DNA of 64,000 nucleotides from Burkholderia ambifaria (GTDB taxonomy: Bacteria; Pseudomonadota; Gammaproteobacteria; Burkholderiales; Burkholderiaceae), in NCBI RefSeq assembly GCF_001443045.1, contig NZ_LKPJ01000002.1:162068-226067 (forward strand), in the 5' to 3' direction. The position numbers and the translations under genes are program-made. How positions within the stretch are numbered: position 1 is the first letter of the stretch; each line of letters opens with the position of its first letter. Of the stretch, positions 45,196 to 54,010 are shown piece by piece. Under the pieces are notes generated by a model. The model searched no databases. It worked only from the letters and a program-made list of their open reading frames with translations, and had not been told where the DNA came from.

Positions 45196-45477
45196 TTACT
45201 GGCTGGCAGCGTCTGCCGGAGCGGCCTTGGCGGCCTTCTTGGCGGCCTTCTTCGCTGCCTTGTGGTGAGCAGCCTTCTTGCCCTGGTGATGCTCTTCCTG
45301 CATCGCCGGCTGAGCGGCTTCGGCCGCTTGCTGCTGCTGCAGCGCTTGTGCGCGCTGCTCGATCTCGGCAATCTTGGCCGGATCGGTGATGGTCTGGATT
45401 TGCGTGCTCTCTTGCGCATACGCTGCGCCAGTCAGCGCCGACATCGCGACCAGAATAGCCAGGGACGTCTTCTTCAT
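45196..45477 (-). CDS. Exported Lys/Ala-rich protein, unknown function
   Basis: A 93-residue precursor with a typical signal peptide (MKKTSLAILVAMSALTGAAY, cleavage likely after AYA). The mature part has a Gln/Ala-rich helix (EIEQRAQALQQQQAAEAAQ) and a histone-H1-like tail of repeated Lys/Ala/His (KKAAHHKAAKKAAKKAAKAA). ATG 45477 follows GGAGGTAAAGCA. The highly basic periplasmic tail could bind DNA, teichoic-like polymers or LPS. No family is recognised; similar Lys/Ala-rich exported proteins are common in Burkholderia. Confidence 0.75.
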   Translation of the reverse strand: MKKTSLAILVAMSALTGAAYAQESTQIQTITDPAKIAEIEQRAQALQQQQAAEAAQPAMQEEHHQGKKAAHHKAAKKAAKKAAKAAPADAASQ

Positions 45478-45693
45478 TGCTTTACCTCCGCTAAGTGGTG
45501 ATGAACCCGAATGTTGCCGTTTTGTCTGGCGACTGCAATCGAGTGCGTGTCGAGTGTAACAAAAGTGACGGATCAATGTGCATCGGATCACGGCGCAGCG
45601 CAAGGCCTCGTTGAAGTCGCGCAACACTTCGCGCATTCCGTCACGCGCATGCCATCCCGGGCGGCACCGTCGCTTTCGGTGTCCGTATTGCCG

Positions 45694-46410
45694 TCAAAAC
45701 CAGCCGAGCCATCGATAGACGTGGAACTGCGCGATGCCGACCAGTTCATGCAAGGCCTGGTTCGCGTTTTCCAGGTTGTGCCAGCGTGGCAGCCAGCCCG
45801 TTTGTGCACGCCGGCGGTTCGAATAAACGGGCTGCGGATCGATGCCGAAGCGGCGGAAATCGAGCAATGCGCGGCGCATCTGGTAAGACGACGTGACGAG
45901 AATGCGCGTGTCGTCATGTTGTGAGCGTAGTATAGACGCAGTGAATTTCGCGTTTTCGTAGGTCGTACGGCTGTTCGGCTCGAGCACGAGATCGCCGGAG
46001 GCGACGCCTTCCGCGACCAGCCGGCGCCCGTAGACGGCCGCCTCGGTTTCGCCGTGATGTTGCGGGTCGCCGCCCGACATCACCACGGTGCAGCGGGTGG
46101 CCTGCTGCAGGCACGTGCGATAGAGCGCCGCGGTCTTGCGAATGCGTGCTTCACCGTCGGGAGGCGGCCGCAGGCCGGTCTCGCCGCGCCGCGTGCCGAT
46201 GCCGATGATGATCAGCGTCGTTCGGCCGTGCATGTCGGGGCGCTCGACCGGCGTAACACCCGCCTCGGTCCACGCGATGAGCGGCGCGGCGAGCCAGCCT
46301 GTCGCAAGCAGCCAGAGCAGCGCGACACCGGCGATCGCAATGAGTCGCCGCCTCTTGCGGCAGAGCATGAAACAGATGAAGAGAAGTGCAAATGAATCGA
46401 ACAGAATCAA
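45694..46410 (-). CDS. YdcF/DUF218-family membrane protein
   Basis: A DUF218 (YdcF/ElyC-like) protein, with an N-terminal pair of hydrophobic segments (LILFDSFALLFICFMLCRKR; LIAIAGVALLWLLATGWLAA) and a periplasmic domain. Conserved blocks are LIIIGIGTRR, CTVVMSGGDPQHHGETEAAV, LVLEPNSRTTYENAKFTASI and ILVTSSYQMRRALLDFRRFG. Family members act in envelope processes; some bind S-adenosylmethionine. The start is uncertain: I use TTG 46410, just before the first membrane segment, giving 238 residues, but the frame is open to an ATG at 46539. It faces away from the 105-aa gene at 46568. Confidence 0.72.
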   Translation of the reverse strand: MILFDSFALLFICFMLCRKRRRLIAIAGVALLWLLATGWLAAPLIAWTEAGVTPVERPDMHGRTTLIIIGIGTRRGETGLRPPPDGEARIRKTAALYRTCLQQATRCTVVMSGGDPQHHGETEAAVYGRRLVAEGVASGDLVLEPNSRTTYENAKFTASILRSQHDDTRILVTSSYQMRRALLDFRRFGIDPQPVYSNRRRAQTGWLPRWHNLENANQALHELVGIAQFHVYRWLGWF

Positions 46411-46567
46411 TTTGATTGGGGTATGGTGTCTTTTTATGGACGGCTGACGATCCGGCCCTGACGCGACGCCGAACGTCGGCCTCCAGAATCGGTGGCGGTA
46501 TCGGCGGGCGGAGCTCCCGCCCGGCGCGCCGCTTCGCATTGTCGCTGCACTTTAAGAAAGAATCGAG

Positions 46568-46885
46568 ATGGCCACGTATTCCAACGAAGCGGTGCTCGAC
46601 GCATTGAGACGAGTGCAGTACCGCCAGGTACCGTGGGCGCGCCGCCCGGGCGTGTTCGAGTATCTCCGGTCGCTAGGGCTGATGGACACGGTCAGGCAGA
46701 AGACCGTTGCTCCCGCACCGGGTTTCCATGCCCCGGTCGACATCGCGGTGCTGACCGATAATGGTCGAGCCGAATGTGCGCGCCTCGAGCGCGACGAGAA
46801 ATTGCTTTCCTGGACCGATCGCCGTATGGACGACTACGCATTGAGCGAAGCGAGCGCCGTGGCGATTCTCGAAAGCCGCCTGTAG
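46568..46885 (+). CDS. Small conserved-looking protein, unknown function (105 aa)
   Basis: A 105-residue soluble protein (MATYSNEAVLDALRRVQYRQ, then PGVFEYLRSLGLMDTVRQKT, ending DDYALSEASAVAILESRL). The two N-terminal helices followed by beta segments could form a winged-helix-like fold, but no clear HTH signature is seen. ATG 46568 follows AAGAAAGAATCGAG. It is divergent from the YdcF gene and convergent with an exported small protein. No family is recognised; codon use is normal for the genome. Confidence 0.65.
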   Translation: MATYSNEAVLDALRRVQYRQVPWARRPGVFEYLRSLGLMDTVRQKTVAPAPGFHAPVDIAVLTDNGRAECARLERDEKLLSWTDRRMDDYALSEASAVAILESRL

Positions 46886-46925
46886 CGGCGCACGCCAGTT
46901 CTCGCGCGCGGTGCGCGCGATACTC

Positions 46926-46956
46926 AAAAAAAAGCCCGTATCACGAGGATACGGGC
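46926..46956 (-). terminator. Intrinsic terminator, minus strand
   Basis: GCCCGTATC-ACGAG-GATACGGGC with eight A on the plus strand, which become a U tract on the minus strand. It serves the exported 83-aa protein gene. Confidence 0.8.
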
Positions 46957-47074
46957 GTACCGGATACTTTTGCTGTTGCCACGCTGTGCTCATGGCAACG
47001 AATGTGACTCGTCGCATGTCGAGCAGTTCCCGAATCCGGGAATTTTCTTTGACGAAATCCTGCAGATTGCCGGA

Positions 47075-47326
47075 CTACGGATGACGCGGCAGGTCGGACG
47101 GCTGCGAGCTGATGCGCGCACGCGCGTTGCTGGCGATGTCGCCGCGCAAATCGCCGCGCGGCACGGTCTGCCGGTTGGGCGACGTGACGGGCGGTTGCTG
47201 GCGAAGGGTGTTCCGGTGCTCTTGCTGGCGGTGAGGCGGCTTTGTGCGATCGTCGGCGCGAGCGGGGGCGGTCAGCGCCAGCGAAATGACAATGCCGCAT
47301 GCGACGAGCAGTGACATTGGTTTCAT
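47075..47326 (-). CDS. Small exported protein, unknown function (83 aa)
   Basis: An 83-residue precursor with a signal peptide (MKPMSLLVACGIVISLALTA, cleavage after ARA). The mature part is about 60 residues, rich in Pro, Gln, Arg and Asn (RTKPPHRQQEHRNTLRQQPP; SNARARISSQPSDLPRHP), and looks disordered. ATG 47326 follows GGGAGCCCCGCC. A strong minus-strand terminator lies 118 bp downstream, which supports a real transcript. No domain or family is recognised. Confidence 0.62.
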   Translation of the reverse strand: MKPMSLLVACGIVISLALTAPARADDRTKPPHRQQEHRNTLRQQPPVTSPNRQTVPRGDLRGDIASNARARISSQPSDLPRHP

Positions 47327-47524
47327 GGCGGGGCTCCCTTCAAGCCGTCGGCGAGGCTTGTTGATATGTCGCTAAGGTAAGCGCGGGAGTGCAGGCTTGC
47401 TGTAAATAATAGTAAATAGATGTATCGCGGCACGACAGCGGTAATCGACGACGACGCGAGCGCCGCGCAACGGGCGTGGCGATGAAAGAAACCGGGCGGC
47501 CGAAGCCGCCCGATCGAGCATGCG

Positions 47525-47926
47525 TTACGCCATCTTCACGGGGGCGCGCCAGGATTCCGGATTGGTCCAGAAGGCACCGCGCAGCCGATCGCGGCTCGGC
47601 GGTGCCGGCGGCTTCGTCGCGCTTGCCCCGATGCGACCGCGCAATGAGATCTGGCGGCCGCTCGTGCCGAGTCGCTTGACGATTTCGGCGAGCGTACCGT
47701 CTGCCTGCCATTCGTCGAAACGACGGCGGCAGGTCGGCGGCGACGGATAGCGGCCCGGCAGCTTCGACCAGCCTTCACCCGTCGACAGTACCCACAGCAC
47801 GGCGTTGACTACCGAACGTGCTTCCACGCGCGGACGGCCGCGCCGTTCGCTCCGTGCGGGTTCCGAGCAAAACAGACCTTCGACCAGCGCCCACTCGTTA
47901 TCTCTCAAATCGTCGAACAGCATCAT
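47525..47926 (-). pseudogene. IS5-type transposase N-terminal domain, truncated or domesticated
   Basis: A 133-residue frame whose first 90 residues (LRDNEWALVEGLFCSEPARS, VEARSVVNAVLWVLSTGEGW, YPSPPTCRRRFDEWQADGT) match the DUF4096-type N-terminal domain of IS5/IS1182-like transposases. The DDE catalytic domain is absent; the last 40 residues (RGRIGASATKPPAPPSRDRL and so on) are unrelated. I found no terminal inverted repeats or target duplications. It has a good ribosome site (GAGGAC) and intact codon bias, so it may be a retained DNA-binding protein rather than simple decay. A second Met at 47923 is possible. Confidence 0.65.
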
Positions 47927-48353
47927 GTCCTCACCTCAGCGAAGCTAACTCCGGTGCGCTGCCCTGCGCCGCGCACTCTTCAAGCACTCGAACGTCGAGT
48001 GCCGGGTGGGGGCGTCCGGTTGGCCGGCAGCGGCATCTCTGCCTTCCGTCCGACGAAAACCTGCGCCCTGTGCGTCAGGTAATGCACGATGTGTGCCATG
48101 TCGGAGGCGATCCCCTCGAGAGCCGCTTGGCAGCGGGCTAACGGCTAAGTCAGCTAGGGGCGTATAAGACGCCAAAATAACCCGCCAGCAAATCGGGACA
48201 ATCACCAATCTTGTGCAATTCGCCCGTGCCACGTGCGTTTGCGCGAATATTGCACCGCAGCGAAACATGTGCGATCGATGCCGGATTCGCACATCGGGGC
48301 TGTTTCGCGCATTAAAATTGTGCATTGATGTCGACGATTGATGAGGTGAGGGG
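47927..48353. other. Intergenic region, 427 bp, with TTGTGCA motifs near the LysR gene
   Basis: No convincing gene. The half next to the LysR start is A+T-richer and holds TTGTGCAATT (about 48211), ATATTGCACC (about 48253, inverse orientation) and ATTGTGCATT (about 48317), possibly sites of the LysR protein. The other half shows degenerate coding-like GC-rich sequence without an open frame I can support. Confidence 0.4.
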
Positions 48354-49256
48354 ATGAACGTTACGCTGCGCCAGCTTCGCGTATTCATCGAAGTCGCGCG
48401 GCTCAGGAGCTTCAGTCGCGCGGGCGACGAGATCGGACTCACGCAGTCCGCGGTCAGCCGTTGCGTGCGTGAGCTCGAGGCCGAACTCGGGCTGAAGCTG
48501 ATCGACCGGACGACGCGCGACGTACAGTTGACCGACGTCGGGGCGAACCTGATCGCGAGCGTGTCCCGACTGATCGACGATCTCGACGACACGTTGCGCG
48601 AGATTCGCGAGATCGGCGAGCAGCGGCGGGGGCGCGTGATCGTTGCCGCGAGCCCGACGATCGCGTGCCGGCTGATGCCGCGCGTCGTCGCGTCGTCCGA
48701 GCGCCAGTTCCCGTTCGTCACGCTCGGCCTGCGCGACGACGTGCAGAGCGACGTGCTGCGCAAGGTGAAGTCGAGCGAGGTCGATTTCGGCGTCGTCATC
48801 GGGCCGCTCGCCGTCGCCGATCTCGTGTGCGAACCGTTGATGACCGACTCGTTCTGCCTGGTCGCGCGCGCCGATCATCCGCTTGCGGCGCGGGCGGAGG
48901 TGCCATGGACGGCACTCGACGGCGAGCGTCTCGTGCTGCTCGATCATGCGTCCGGAAGCCGGCCGCTGATCGACGCTGCGCTGGCCGCCCATCGGGTGAA
49001 TGCGACGGTCATGCAGGAACTCGGGCATTCGGCGACCGTATTCGGGCTCGTCGAGGCCGGTGTCGGCGTGAGCGTGCAGCCGTGGCTATCTCTGCCGCTG
49101 CCGGCCGGATCGACGCTGGTCGCGCGGCCACTGACGCCCCGTACCGAGCGTACCGTCGAACTGGTGCGCCGCCGCGACCGGTCGCTGTCGCCGGCCGCGC
49201 AGGCGATCTGGGAGCTTGTGCGCCAGATGCCGGCACGGGCGGAGGATCTCGACTGA
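48354..49256 (+). CDS. LysR-family transcriptional regulator
   Basis: A 300-residue LysR-type regulator with the standard HTH (LRSFSRAGDEIGLTQSAVSR, then LKLIDRTTRDVQLTDVGA) and effector domain (GVVIGPLAVADLVCEPLMTD; EAGVGVSVQPWLSLPLPAGS). ATG 48354 follows GAGGTGAGGGG. The long upstream region contains repeated TTGTGCA-type motifs that may be its own binding sites. The next gene, an aminotransferase, starts 64 bp downstream on the same strand and may be co-transcribed. The target and ligand are unknown. Confidence 0.87.
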   Translation: MNVTLRQLRVFIEVARLRSFSRAGDEIGLTQSAVSRCVRELEAELGLKLIDRTTRDVQLTDVGANLIASVSRLIDDLDDTLREIREIGEQRRGRVIVAASPTIACRLMPRVVASSERQFPFVTLGLRDDVQSDVLRKVKSSEVDFGVVIGPLAVADLVCEPLMTDSFCLVARADHPLAARAEVPWTALDGERLVLLDHASGSRPLIDAALAAHRVNATVMQELGHSATVFGLVEAGVGVSVQPWLSLPLPAGSTLVARPLTPRTERTVELVRRRDRSLSPAAQAIWELVRQMPARAEDLD

Positions 49257-49320
49257 GGGTGCGAATCCACCGCGCACGCCGGTACACTAGGCGGACCGTG
49301 TTCCTCAGTGGCGATTCTCG

Positions 49321-50523
49321 ATGAGGCATTTCGCAGAGGTCGGCCCGGCGACGGGCGAGCCGGCGGCACGCAGCGCAGTCCATGCGCTGCGTCCGTCACT
49401 GATCAGGGAAGTGGTGAACGCCGGCTTCGGCGTGCCCGACGTGCTGCCGTTCTGGTTCGGCGAATCCGATCGGGTGACGCCTACATTCATTCGTGACGCA
49501 GCCGCGGCGGCGCTGCGCGACGGCGCAACCTTCTATACGCACAACCTCGGCACGGTCCCGCTGCGCGACGCGATCGCGGACTACGTGAGCGTGCGGCACG
49601 GCGCGACGGCGGCCGAGACGATTGCCGTGACGAGTTCGGGCGTGAGCGCGCTGATGCTCGCTGCGCAACTACTGGTCGGTCCGGGCGATCGCGTCGTCGC
49701 GGTCACGCCGCTCTGGCCGAACCTCGTCGAAATTCCGAAGATCCTCGGTGCGCAGGTCGAATGCGTACCGCTCGGCCATGGCGACGCGGGCTGGCGGCTC
49801 GACGTCGACCGGCTGCTCGCGGCACTGACGCCCGACACGCGGATGCTGTTCGTCAACTCGCCGAACAATCCGACCGGCTGGACGATGTCCCGCGACGACC
49901 AGCAGGCCGTACTCGCGCATTGCCGACGTCACGGCATATGGGTGGTCGCCGACGAGGTGTACGAGCGGCTCGCGTTCGGCGCGGCCGGTGCGTCGTCGTT
50001 CCTCGACATCGCATCGCGCGACGAGCGGGTGATCGTCGTGAATTCGTTCTCGAAGGCCTGGGCGACGACGGGCTGGCGGCTCGGATGGCTGGTCGCGCCA
50101 GCGGCGGTCATGGGCGACCTGTCGAAGCTGGTCGAATACAACACGTCGTGCGCGCCGGGTTTCATCCAGTCCGCGGGCGAAGTCGCGCTGCGCGACGGCG
50201 AACCGTTCGTGAAGTCGTTCGTCACGGCGCTGCGCGGCGCGCGTGATCATCTGGTCGCCGCACTGCACACGCTGCCGGGCGTCGACGTGCCGCCTCCGCC
50301 GGGCGCGATGTACCTGTTCCTGCGCTTGCCGGGCGCGGACGACAGCTTCGCGTTCTGCAAGTCGCTGGTGCGCGAGGCAGGGCTGGGACTGGCGCCGGGG
50401 CGCGCGTTTGGCCCGGAGGGCGAAGGGTTCGTGCGCTGGTGTTACGCATGCGATCCGGTGCGGCTCGATGCGGGCGTCGAGCGCTTGCGCCATTTCCTCG
50501 CTCGCGGCGCGTGCCTGCGCTGA
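49321..50523 (+). CDS. PLP-dependent aminotransferase, class I/II
   Basis: A 400-residue fold-type I aminotransferase. The PLP-binding Lys lies in VNSFSKAWATTGWRLGWLVA; the NxxNPTG motif reads NSPNNPTGWT, the PLP Tyr/Asp region is VVADEVYERLAFG, and an Arg for the substrate carboxylate is in FVRWCYACDP (variant). It transfers amino groups between an amino acid and a 2-oxoacid, aspartate- or aromatic-type. ATG 49321 gives MRHFAEVGPATGE; no strong ribosome site. It follows a LysR gene at 64 bp. The exact substrate is unclear. Confidence 0.88.
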   Translation: MRHFAEVGPATGEPAARSAVHALRPSLIREVVNAGFGVPDVLPFWFGESDRVTPTFIRDAAAAALRDGATFYTHNLGTVPLRDAIADYVSVRHGATAAETIAVTSSGVSALMLAAQLLVGPGDRVVAVTPLWPNLVEIPKILGAQVECVPLGHGDAGWRLDVDRLLAALTPDTRMLFVNSPNNPTGWTMSRDDQQAVLAHCRRHGIWVVADEVYERLAFGAAGASSFLDIASRDERVIVVNSFSKAWATTGWRLGWLVAPAAVMGDLSKLVEYNTSCAPGFIQSAGEVALRDGEPFVKSFVTALRGARDHLVAALHTLPGVDVPPPPGAMYLFLRLPGADDSFAFCKSLVREAGLGLAPGRAFGPEGEGFVRWCYACDPVRLDAGVERLRHFLARGACLR

Positions 50524-50795
50524 AGCGGGGACGGAGCGCCCGAGGCGTGCTGACGGCGAGCCGTTCGGCGAATCTTTACGCACCGGGCGATTTTGCGTAA
50601 TATGGCGCTCAGTCACGCGGTTCCGTCGTTGAGCCGTGCTGTTCCGTCCGGTTTGGGCCTGGCTTGAAGTTGGTTCGCCGCCCCCGGTTCGTGCTCCCAT
50701 CAATATGACCGATCAGAATCGGGCGAGCGCGTCTTCCGTTCCTTTCGTCTGTTTGTTGATCCGGTTCGTTTGACCACAGGGTCTGGCCTAGCTGC

Positions 50796-51806
50796 ATGAA
50801 TACCCAAGAGGCGAAGATCGTCCTCGAGACTGCTTTGATCTGCGCGCAGGAACCGCTGAAGCTCGGCGATTTGCGCAAGCTCTTTGCCGACGGCGTGTCG
50901 GCTGACACGGTCCGCACGTTGCTCGAAGATCTGAAACAGGATTGGTCCGGCCGCGGCGTCGAACTGGTGGCGCTGGCAACCGGATGGCGCTTTCAGAGCA
51001 AGCCGGCGATGCGTCACTTTCTGGATCGACTGCATCCCGAGAAGCCGCCGAAATATTCGCGCGCGGTGCTCGAAACGCTCGCGATCATCGCGTATCGGCA
51101 ACCCGTCACGCGCGGCGACATCGAAGAGATTCGCGGCGTCACGGTCAATACGCAGGTGGTCAAGCAGCTCGAGGATCGAGGCTGGATCGAGGTGATCGGG
51201 CATCGCGACGTGCCGGGACGTCCGGCGCTGTACGCGACGACCAAGCAGTTCCTCGACGATCTCGGCCTGAAGGCGCTCGACGACCTGCCCGCGCTCGAGG
51301 AGCCCGCCGCGAACATCGAGGCCGCGCTGCTCGCGCAGCAGGCGATGGACTTCGACGGCGATGCGCCGGCGGCGGAAGCGGTGCCGGACGCTGGCGAAGC
51401 GGCGACCGACGAGCCATACGAATTGCCGGGCGACGCAGCGACGGACATCGCGTCGACGCAGGAAATGCCGAACCGCGATACGCTGGAAGCTGATCGCGTT
51501 CAAGCCGAACAGGGCGGCGCCGAAGCAGCGCCGGCCGGCGGGCCATCCGAGCCGCTGCATGCGGAATGGAACGAGGAAGATCGCAAGCCGGCCGCCGACG
51601 CGGTTGCCGGAGACGGAGCGGAAGCGGCCGGCGAGATGCCGGGCGAGGCTGGCCAGGCCGACGCCTCACGCTCCCGTCCCGCGGACGGCGAGATGCTGGA
51701 CGATACGTCTGACAGTCTTGCCGACGCCGTACGCAGTGCCAGCGCGCCCATCGGCGCCGACGCGCTGCCGGACGACGAAGCAGAACCCGAACAGCGCCGC
51801 GCCTGA
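50796..51806 (+). CDS. scpB: Segregation and condensation protein B, with long acidic tail
   Basis: ScpB, the winged-helix kleisin partner of the SMC-ScpA condensin that organises and segregates chromosomes. Residues 1-175 are the two winged-helix domains ([80 protein letters not shown]). Residues 176-336 are a low-complexity acidic, Ala/Glu/Asp-rich extension absent from the E. coli-sized family (about 190 aa). ATG 50796 has no strong ribosome site. It is 60 bp upstream of rluB, a conserved neighbour pair. Confidence 0.93.
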   Translation: MNTQEAKIVLETALICAQEPLKLGDLRKLFADGVSADTVRTLLEDLKQDWSGRGVELVALATGWRFQSKPAMRHFLDRLHPEKPPKYSRAVLETLAIIAYRQPVTRGDIEEIRGVTVNTQVVKQLEDRGWIEVIGHRDVPGRPALYATTKQFLDDLGLKALDDLPALEEPAANIEAALLAQQAMDFDGDAPAAEAVPDAGEAATDEPYELPGDAATDIASTQEMPNRDTLEADRVQAEQGGAEAAPAGGPSEPLHAEWNEEDRKPAADAVAGDGAEAAGEMPGEAGQADASRSRPADGEMLDDTSDSLADAVRSASAPIGADALPDDEAEPEQRRA

Positions 51807-51866
51807 TCGCGGCCGACTTCTTGCCGCGCCCGCGCCGGGCGCGAGACCTGACATTTTGAGGTTGTT

Positions 51867-53579
51867 TTGACAGATATCCACGATATTGAATCGTCCGCGC
51901 CTGCCGTGCAGGCCGCGCGTGCCGACGATGCGCCGGAGCAGGACGCTCCGGCCGCGGGTGGTGACGAGCGTCCCCGCCGCGGCTTGCGGCGCGGCCCGCG
52001 CAGCCTGATCGCGCGTCGCCGCGCGGCGGCCAAGTCGAAGGGCGCCGATGGCGAGTCGCAGGGCGGCGAAGGCGCGGACGCGCAGCCGGCCGAGGCCGCG
52101 GAAGCGCAACCCACCGCACGCGCGCCACGCAAGGAAGGCGCGGCCAAGGGCGGCCGCAAGCCGGCCGGCAAGCGTGAAGGTACAGCCAAGGGTGCCCAGG
52201 GCGGGCAAGGCGGCCAGGGGCGGCGCGGTTCGCCGAAGGGTGAAGGCGGCGCGGCGAAGGCCGATGGCGATGCGGCATCGCAGGACGATCTGTTCGCCTA
52301 TGTGACGTCGCCGGCCTTCGACGCGGACAACTCGGCGGGCGGCAGCGGCGTACGTGCGCCGATGTTGCGCCGCGGCCGCAGTCAGCCGACGAACAAGCGC
52401 GTGCTGTCGCCGGACGATGACGCGCCGAAGCTCCACAAGGTGCTCGCGGAAGCCGGCATGGGCTCGCGTCGCGAAATGGAAGAGCTGATCGTCGCCGGCC
52501 GTGTGTCGGTGAACGGCGAGCCTGCGCACATCGGCCAGCGCATCATGCCGACCGACCAGGTTCGTATCAACGGCAAGCCGGTCAAGCGCAAGCTGCCGAA
52601 CAAGCCGCCGCGCGTGCTGCTGTACCACAAGCCGACGGGCGAAATCGTCAGCCATGCGGACCCGGAAGGTCGTCCGTCGGTGTTCGACCGCCTGCCGCCG
52701 ATGAAGACGGCGAAATGGCTCGCGGTGGGCCGCCTCGACTTCAACACCGAAGGTCTGCTGATGCTGACCACGTCGGGCGATCTCGCAAACCGCTTCATGC
52801 ATCCGCGTTACAGCGTCGAGCGCGAGTACGCGGTGCGCGTTGTCGGCGAGCTGTCCGAAGGGATGCGGCAGAAGCTGTTGCATGGCGTCGAGCTCGACGA
52901 CGGCCCGGCGAACTTCCTGCGTATCCGCGACGGCGGCGGCGAAGGCACGAACCACTGGTATCACGTTGCGCTGGCCGAAGGCCGCAACCGCGAAGTGCGC
53001 CGGATGTTCGAGGCGGCCGGCCTGATGGTGAGTCGCTTGATCCGTACGCGCCACGGCCCGATCCCGCTGCCGCGCGGCCTGAAGCGCGGTCGTTGGGAGG
53101 AGCTCGACGAGGCGCAGGTGCGCAAGCTGATGGCGACGGTTGGCCTGAAGGCGCCGTCCGAGGAGAAGGGCAAGCGCGGTGGCGGTGGGCAGGCCGAGCG
53201 CCGCCAGCCGGATCCGATGCAGACGTCGATGGGTTTCATCGGCCGTGAGCCGGTGCTGACGACGCATGGCCAGCTCGACCAGCCGCGTCGCGGCGGTGGC
53301 CGGCGCGGTGCCCCTGGCCTGCCGGGCCTGAGCGGCTACGGCAGCCTGCCGGTTTCGCCGTCGGGCTATGGCAATCGTTCGGGCGGTCGCGATGTCGACG
53401 GCAATCGTGCGTCGTATGGCGCTGGTCCGAAGCGCGAAGGTGCTGCGGGCGGCAAGCGAGGTGGCAACAAGGGCGGCAACCGCAATCCCAACGGCAATCG
53501 CGCGGAAGGCGCCGGCAACGGCGGTGGTGGCGCACGCGGCGGCCAGCGTCCGCAACGCAATCGCTCGCGCGGCCGTTGA
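51867..53579 (+). CDS. rluB: 23S rRNA pseudouridine(2605) synthase RluB, with long basic extensions
   Basis: RluB makes pseudouridine 2605 of 23S rRNA. The 570-residue protein has an S4 RNA-binding domain (about residues 188-235, [20 protein letters not shown]) and an RsuA-type catalytic domain (about 245-430). The catalytic Asp lies in [40 protein letters not shown] is also diagnostic. The N-terminal 180 residues are Ala/Lys/Gly-rich, and the C-terminal 140 are Gly/Asn/Arg-rich with RGG-like repeats; both are low complexity. The start is TTG 51867 behind GAGG; no ATG fits. It follows scpB by 60 bp. Confidence 0.92.
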   Translation: MTDIHDIESSAPAVQAARADDAPEQDAPAAGGDERPRRGLRRGPRSLIARRRAAAKSKGADGESQGGEGADAQPAEAAEAQPTARAPRKEGAAKGGRKPAGKREGTAKGAQGGQGGQGRRGSPKGEGGAAKADGDAASQDDLFAYVTSPAFDADNSAGGSGVRAPMLRRGRSQPTNKRVLSPDDDAPKLHKVLAEAGMGSRREMEELIVAGRVSVNGEPAHIGQRIMPTDQVRINGKPVKRKLPNKPPRVLLYHKPTGEIVSHADPEGRPSVFDRLPPMKTAKWLAVGRLDFNTEGLLMLTTSGDLANRFMHPRYSVEREYAVRVVGELSEGMRQKLLHGVELDDGPANFLRIRDGGGEGTNHWYHVALAEGRNREVRRMFEAAGLMVSRLIRTRHGPIPLPRGLKRGRWEELDEAQVRKLMATVGLKAPSEEKGKRGGGGQAERRQPDPMQTSMGFIGREPVLTTHGQLDQPRRGGGRRGAPGLPGLSGYGSLPVSPSGYGNRSGGRDVDGNRASYGAGPKREGAAGGKRGGNKGGNRNPNGNRAEGAGNGGGGARGGQRPQRNRSRGR

Positions 53580-53794
53580 GCGTTTCTGGCGTACGGCGGT
53601 GCAAGCCGCCGGTGTGCCGACGAGACTGGCGTGAATCTGGTTGGGTCGGCATCTCGCCTTATGCGGTTTGCTTTCGACTGCATATTTTTGACTGCATATA
53701 TATTGCGCTGCCGGATTGTGCCGCCAGGTCGGACAGTCCGGTTTCGCATTTTTGGTCGGTAAAGGCGGGCTGGACGCTGCTTTTACCGGCTGGC

Positions 53795-53823
53795 TTGGCG
53801 TTTGCGCCAAAAATCGCTATAAT
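53795..53823 (+). promoter_or_regulatory. Sigma-70 promoter of the rimP-nusA-infB operon
   Basis: TTGGCG (53795-53800), 17-bp spacer, TATAAT (53818-53823). The transcript should start near 53830, about 180 nt before rimP. Confidence 0.8.
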
Positions 53824-53883
53824 CGCGGAGTCGCTGGGCGTACGGATTCAATGTGCGGCTCAGGTGCGACCACCAGTAAGAAG

Positions 53884-53908
53884 ATGGGCGTTCCGCCCAT
53901 TTTTTTTT
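53884..53908 (+). terminator. Leader terminator / attenuator upstream of rimP
   Basis: ATGGGCG-TTC-CGCCCAT followed by nine T. It lies between the promoter and rimP, so operon expression requires read-through. A 20-codon frame (53851-53913) runs through it. Confidence 0.8.
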
Positions 53909-54010
53909 GCTGAAACGGTTAGGCATCTCGGGTAGCGCTTCCTGCGCCGGCTAAGGCGCGCGCCCGCGGGTGAATCGCGAGCGGCGGGCGCGAACACCTG
54001 AGAGGACACT

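Larger units (their letters stand above)
53580..54010 (+). other. rimP operon leader region, 431 bp
   Basis: It holds no protein-sized gene. The first 200 bp after rluB are A+T-richer with two short repeats of TTGACTGCATAT-like sequence (about 53676-53701). A strong promoter at 53795 and a terminator at 53884 lie in its second half, before rimP. Confidence 0.6.

Noticed and set aside
47000-48000. Complete insertion sequence around the transposase-like fragment
   Set aside because: No terminal inverted repeats, target-site duplication or DDE domain could be found, so only the fragment is reported.
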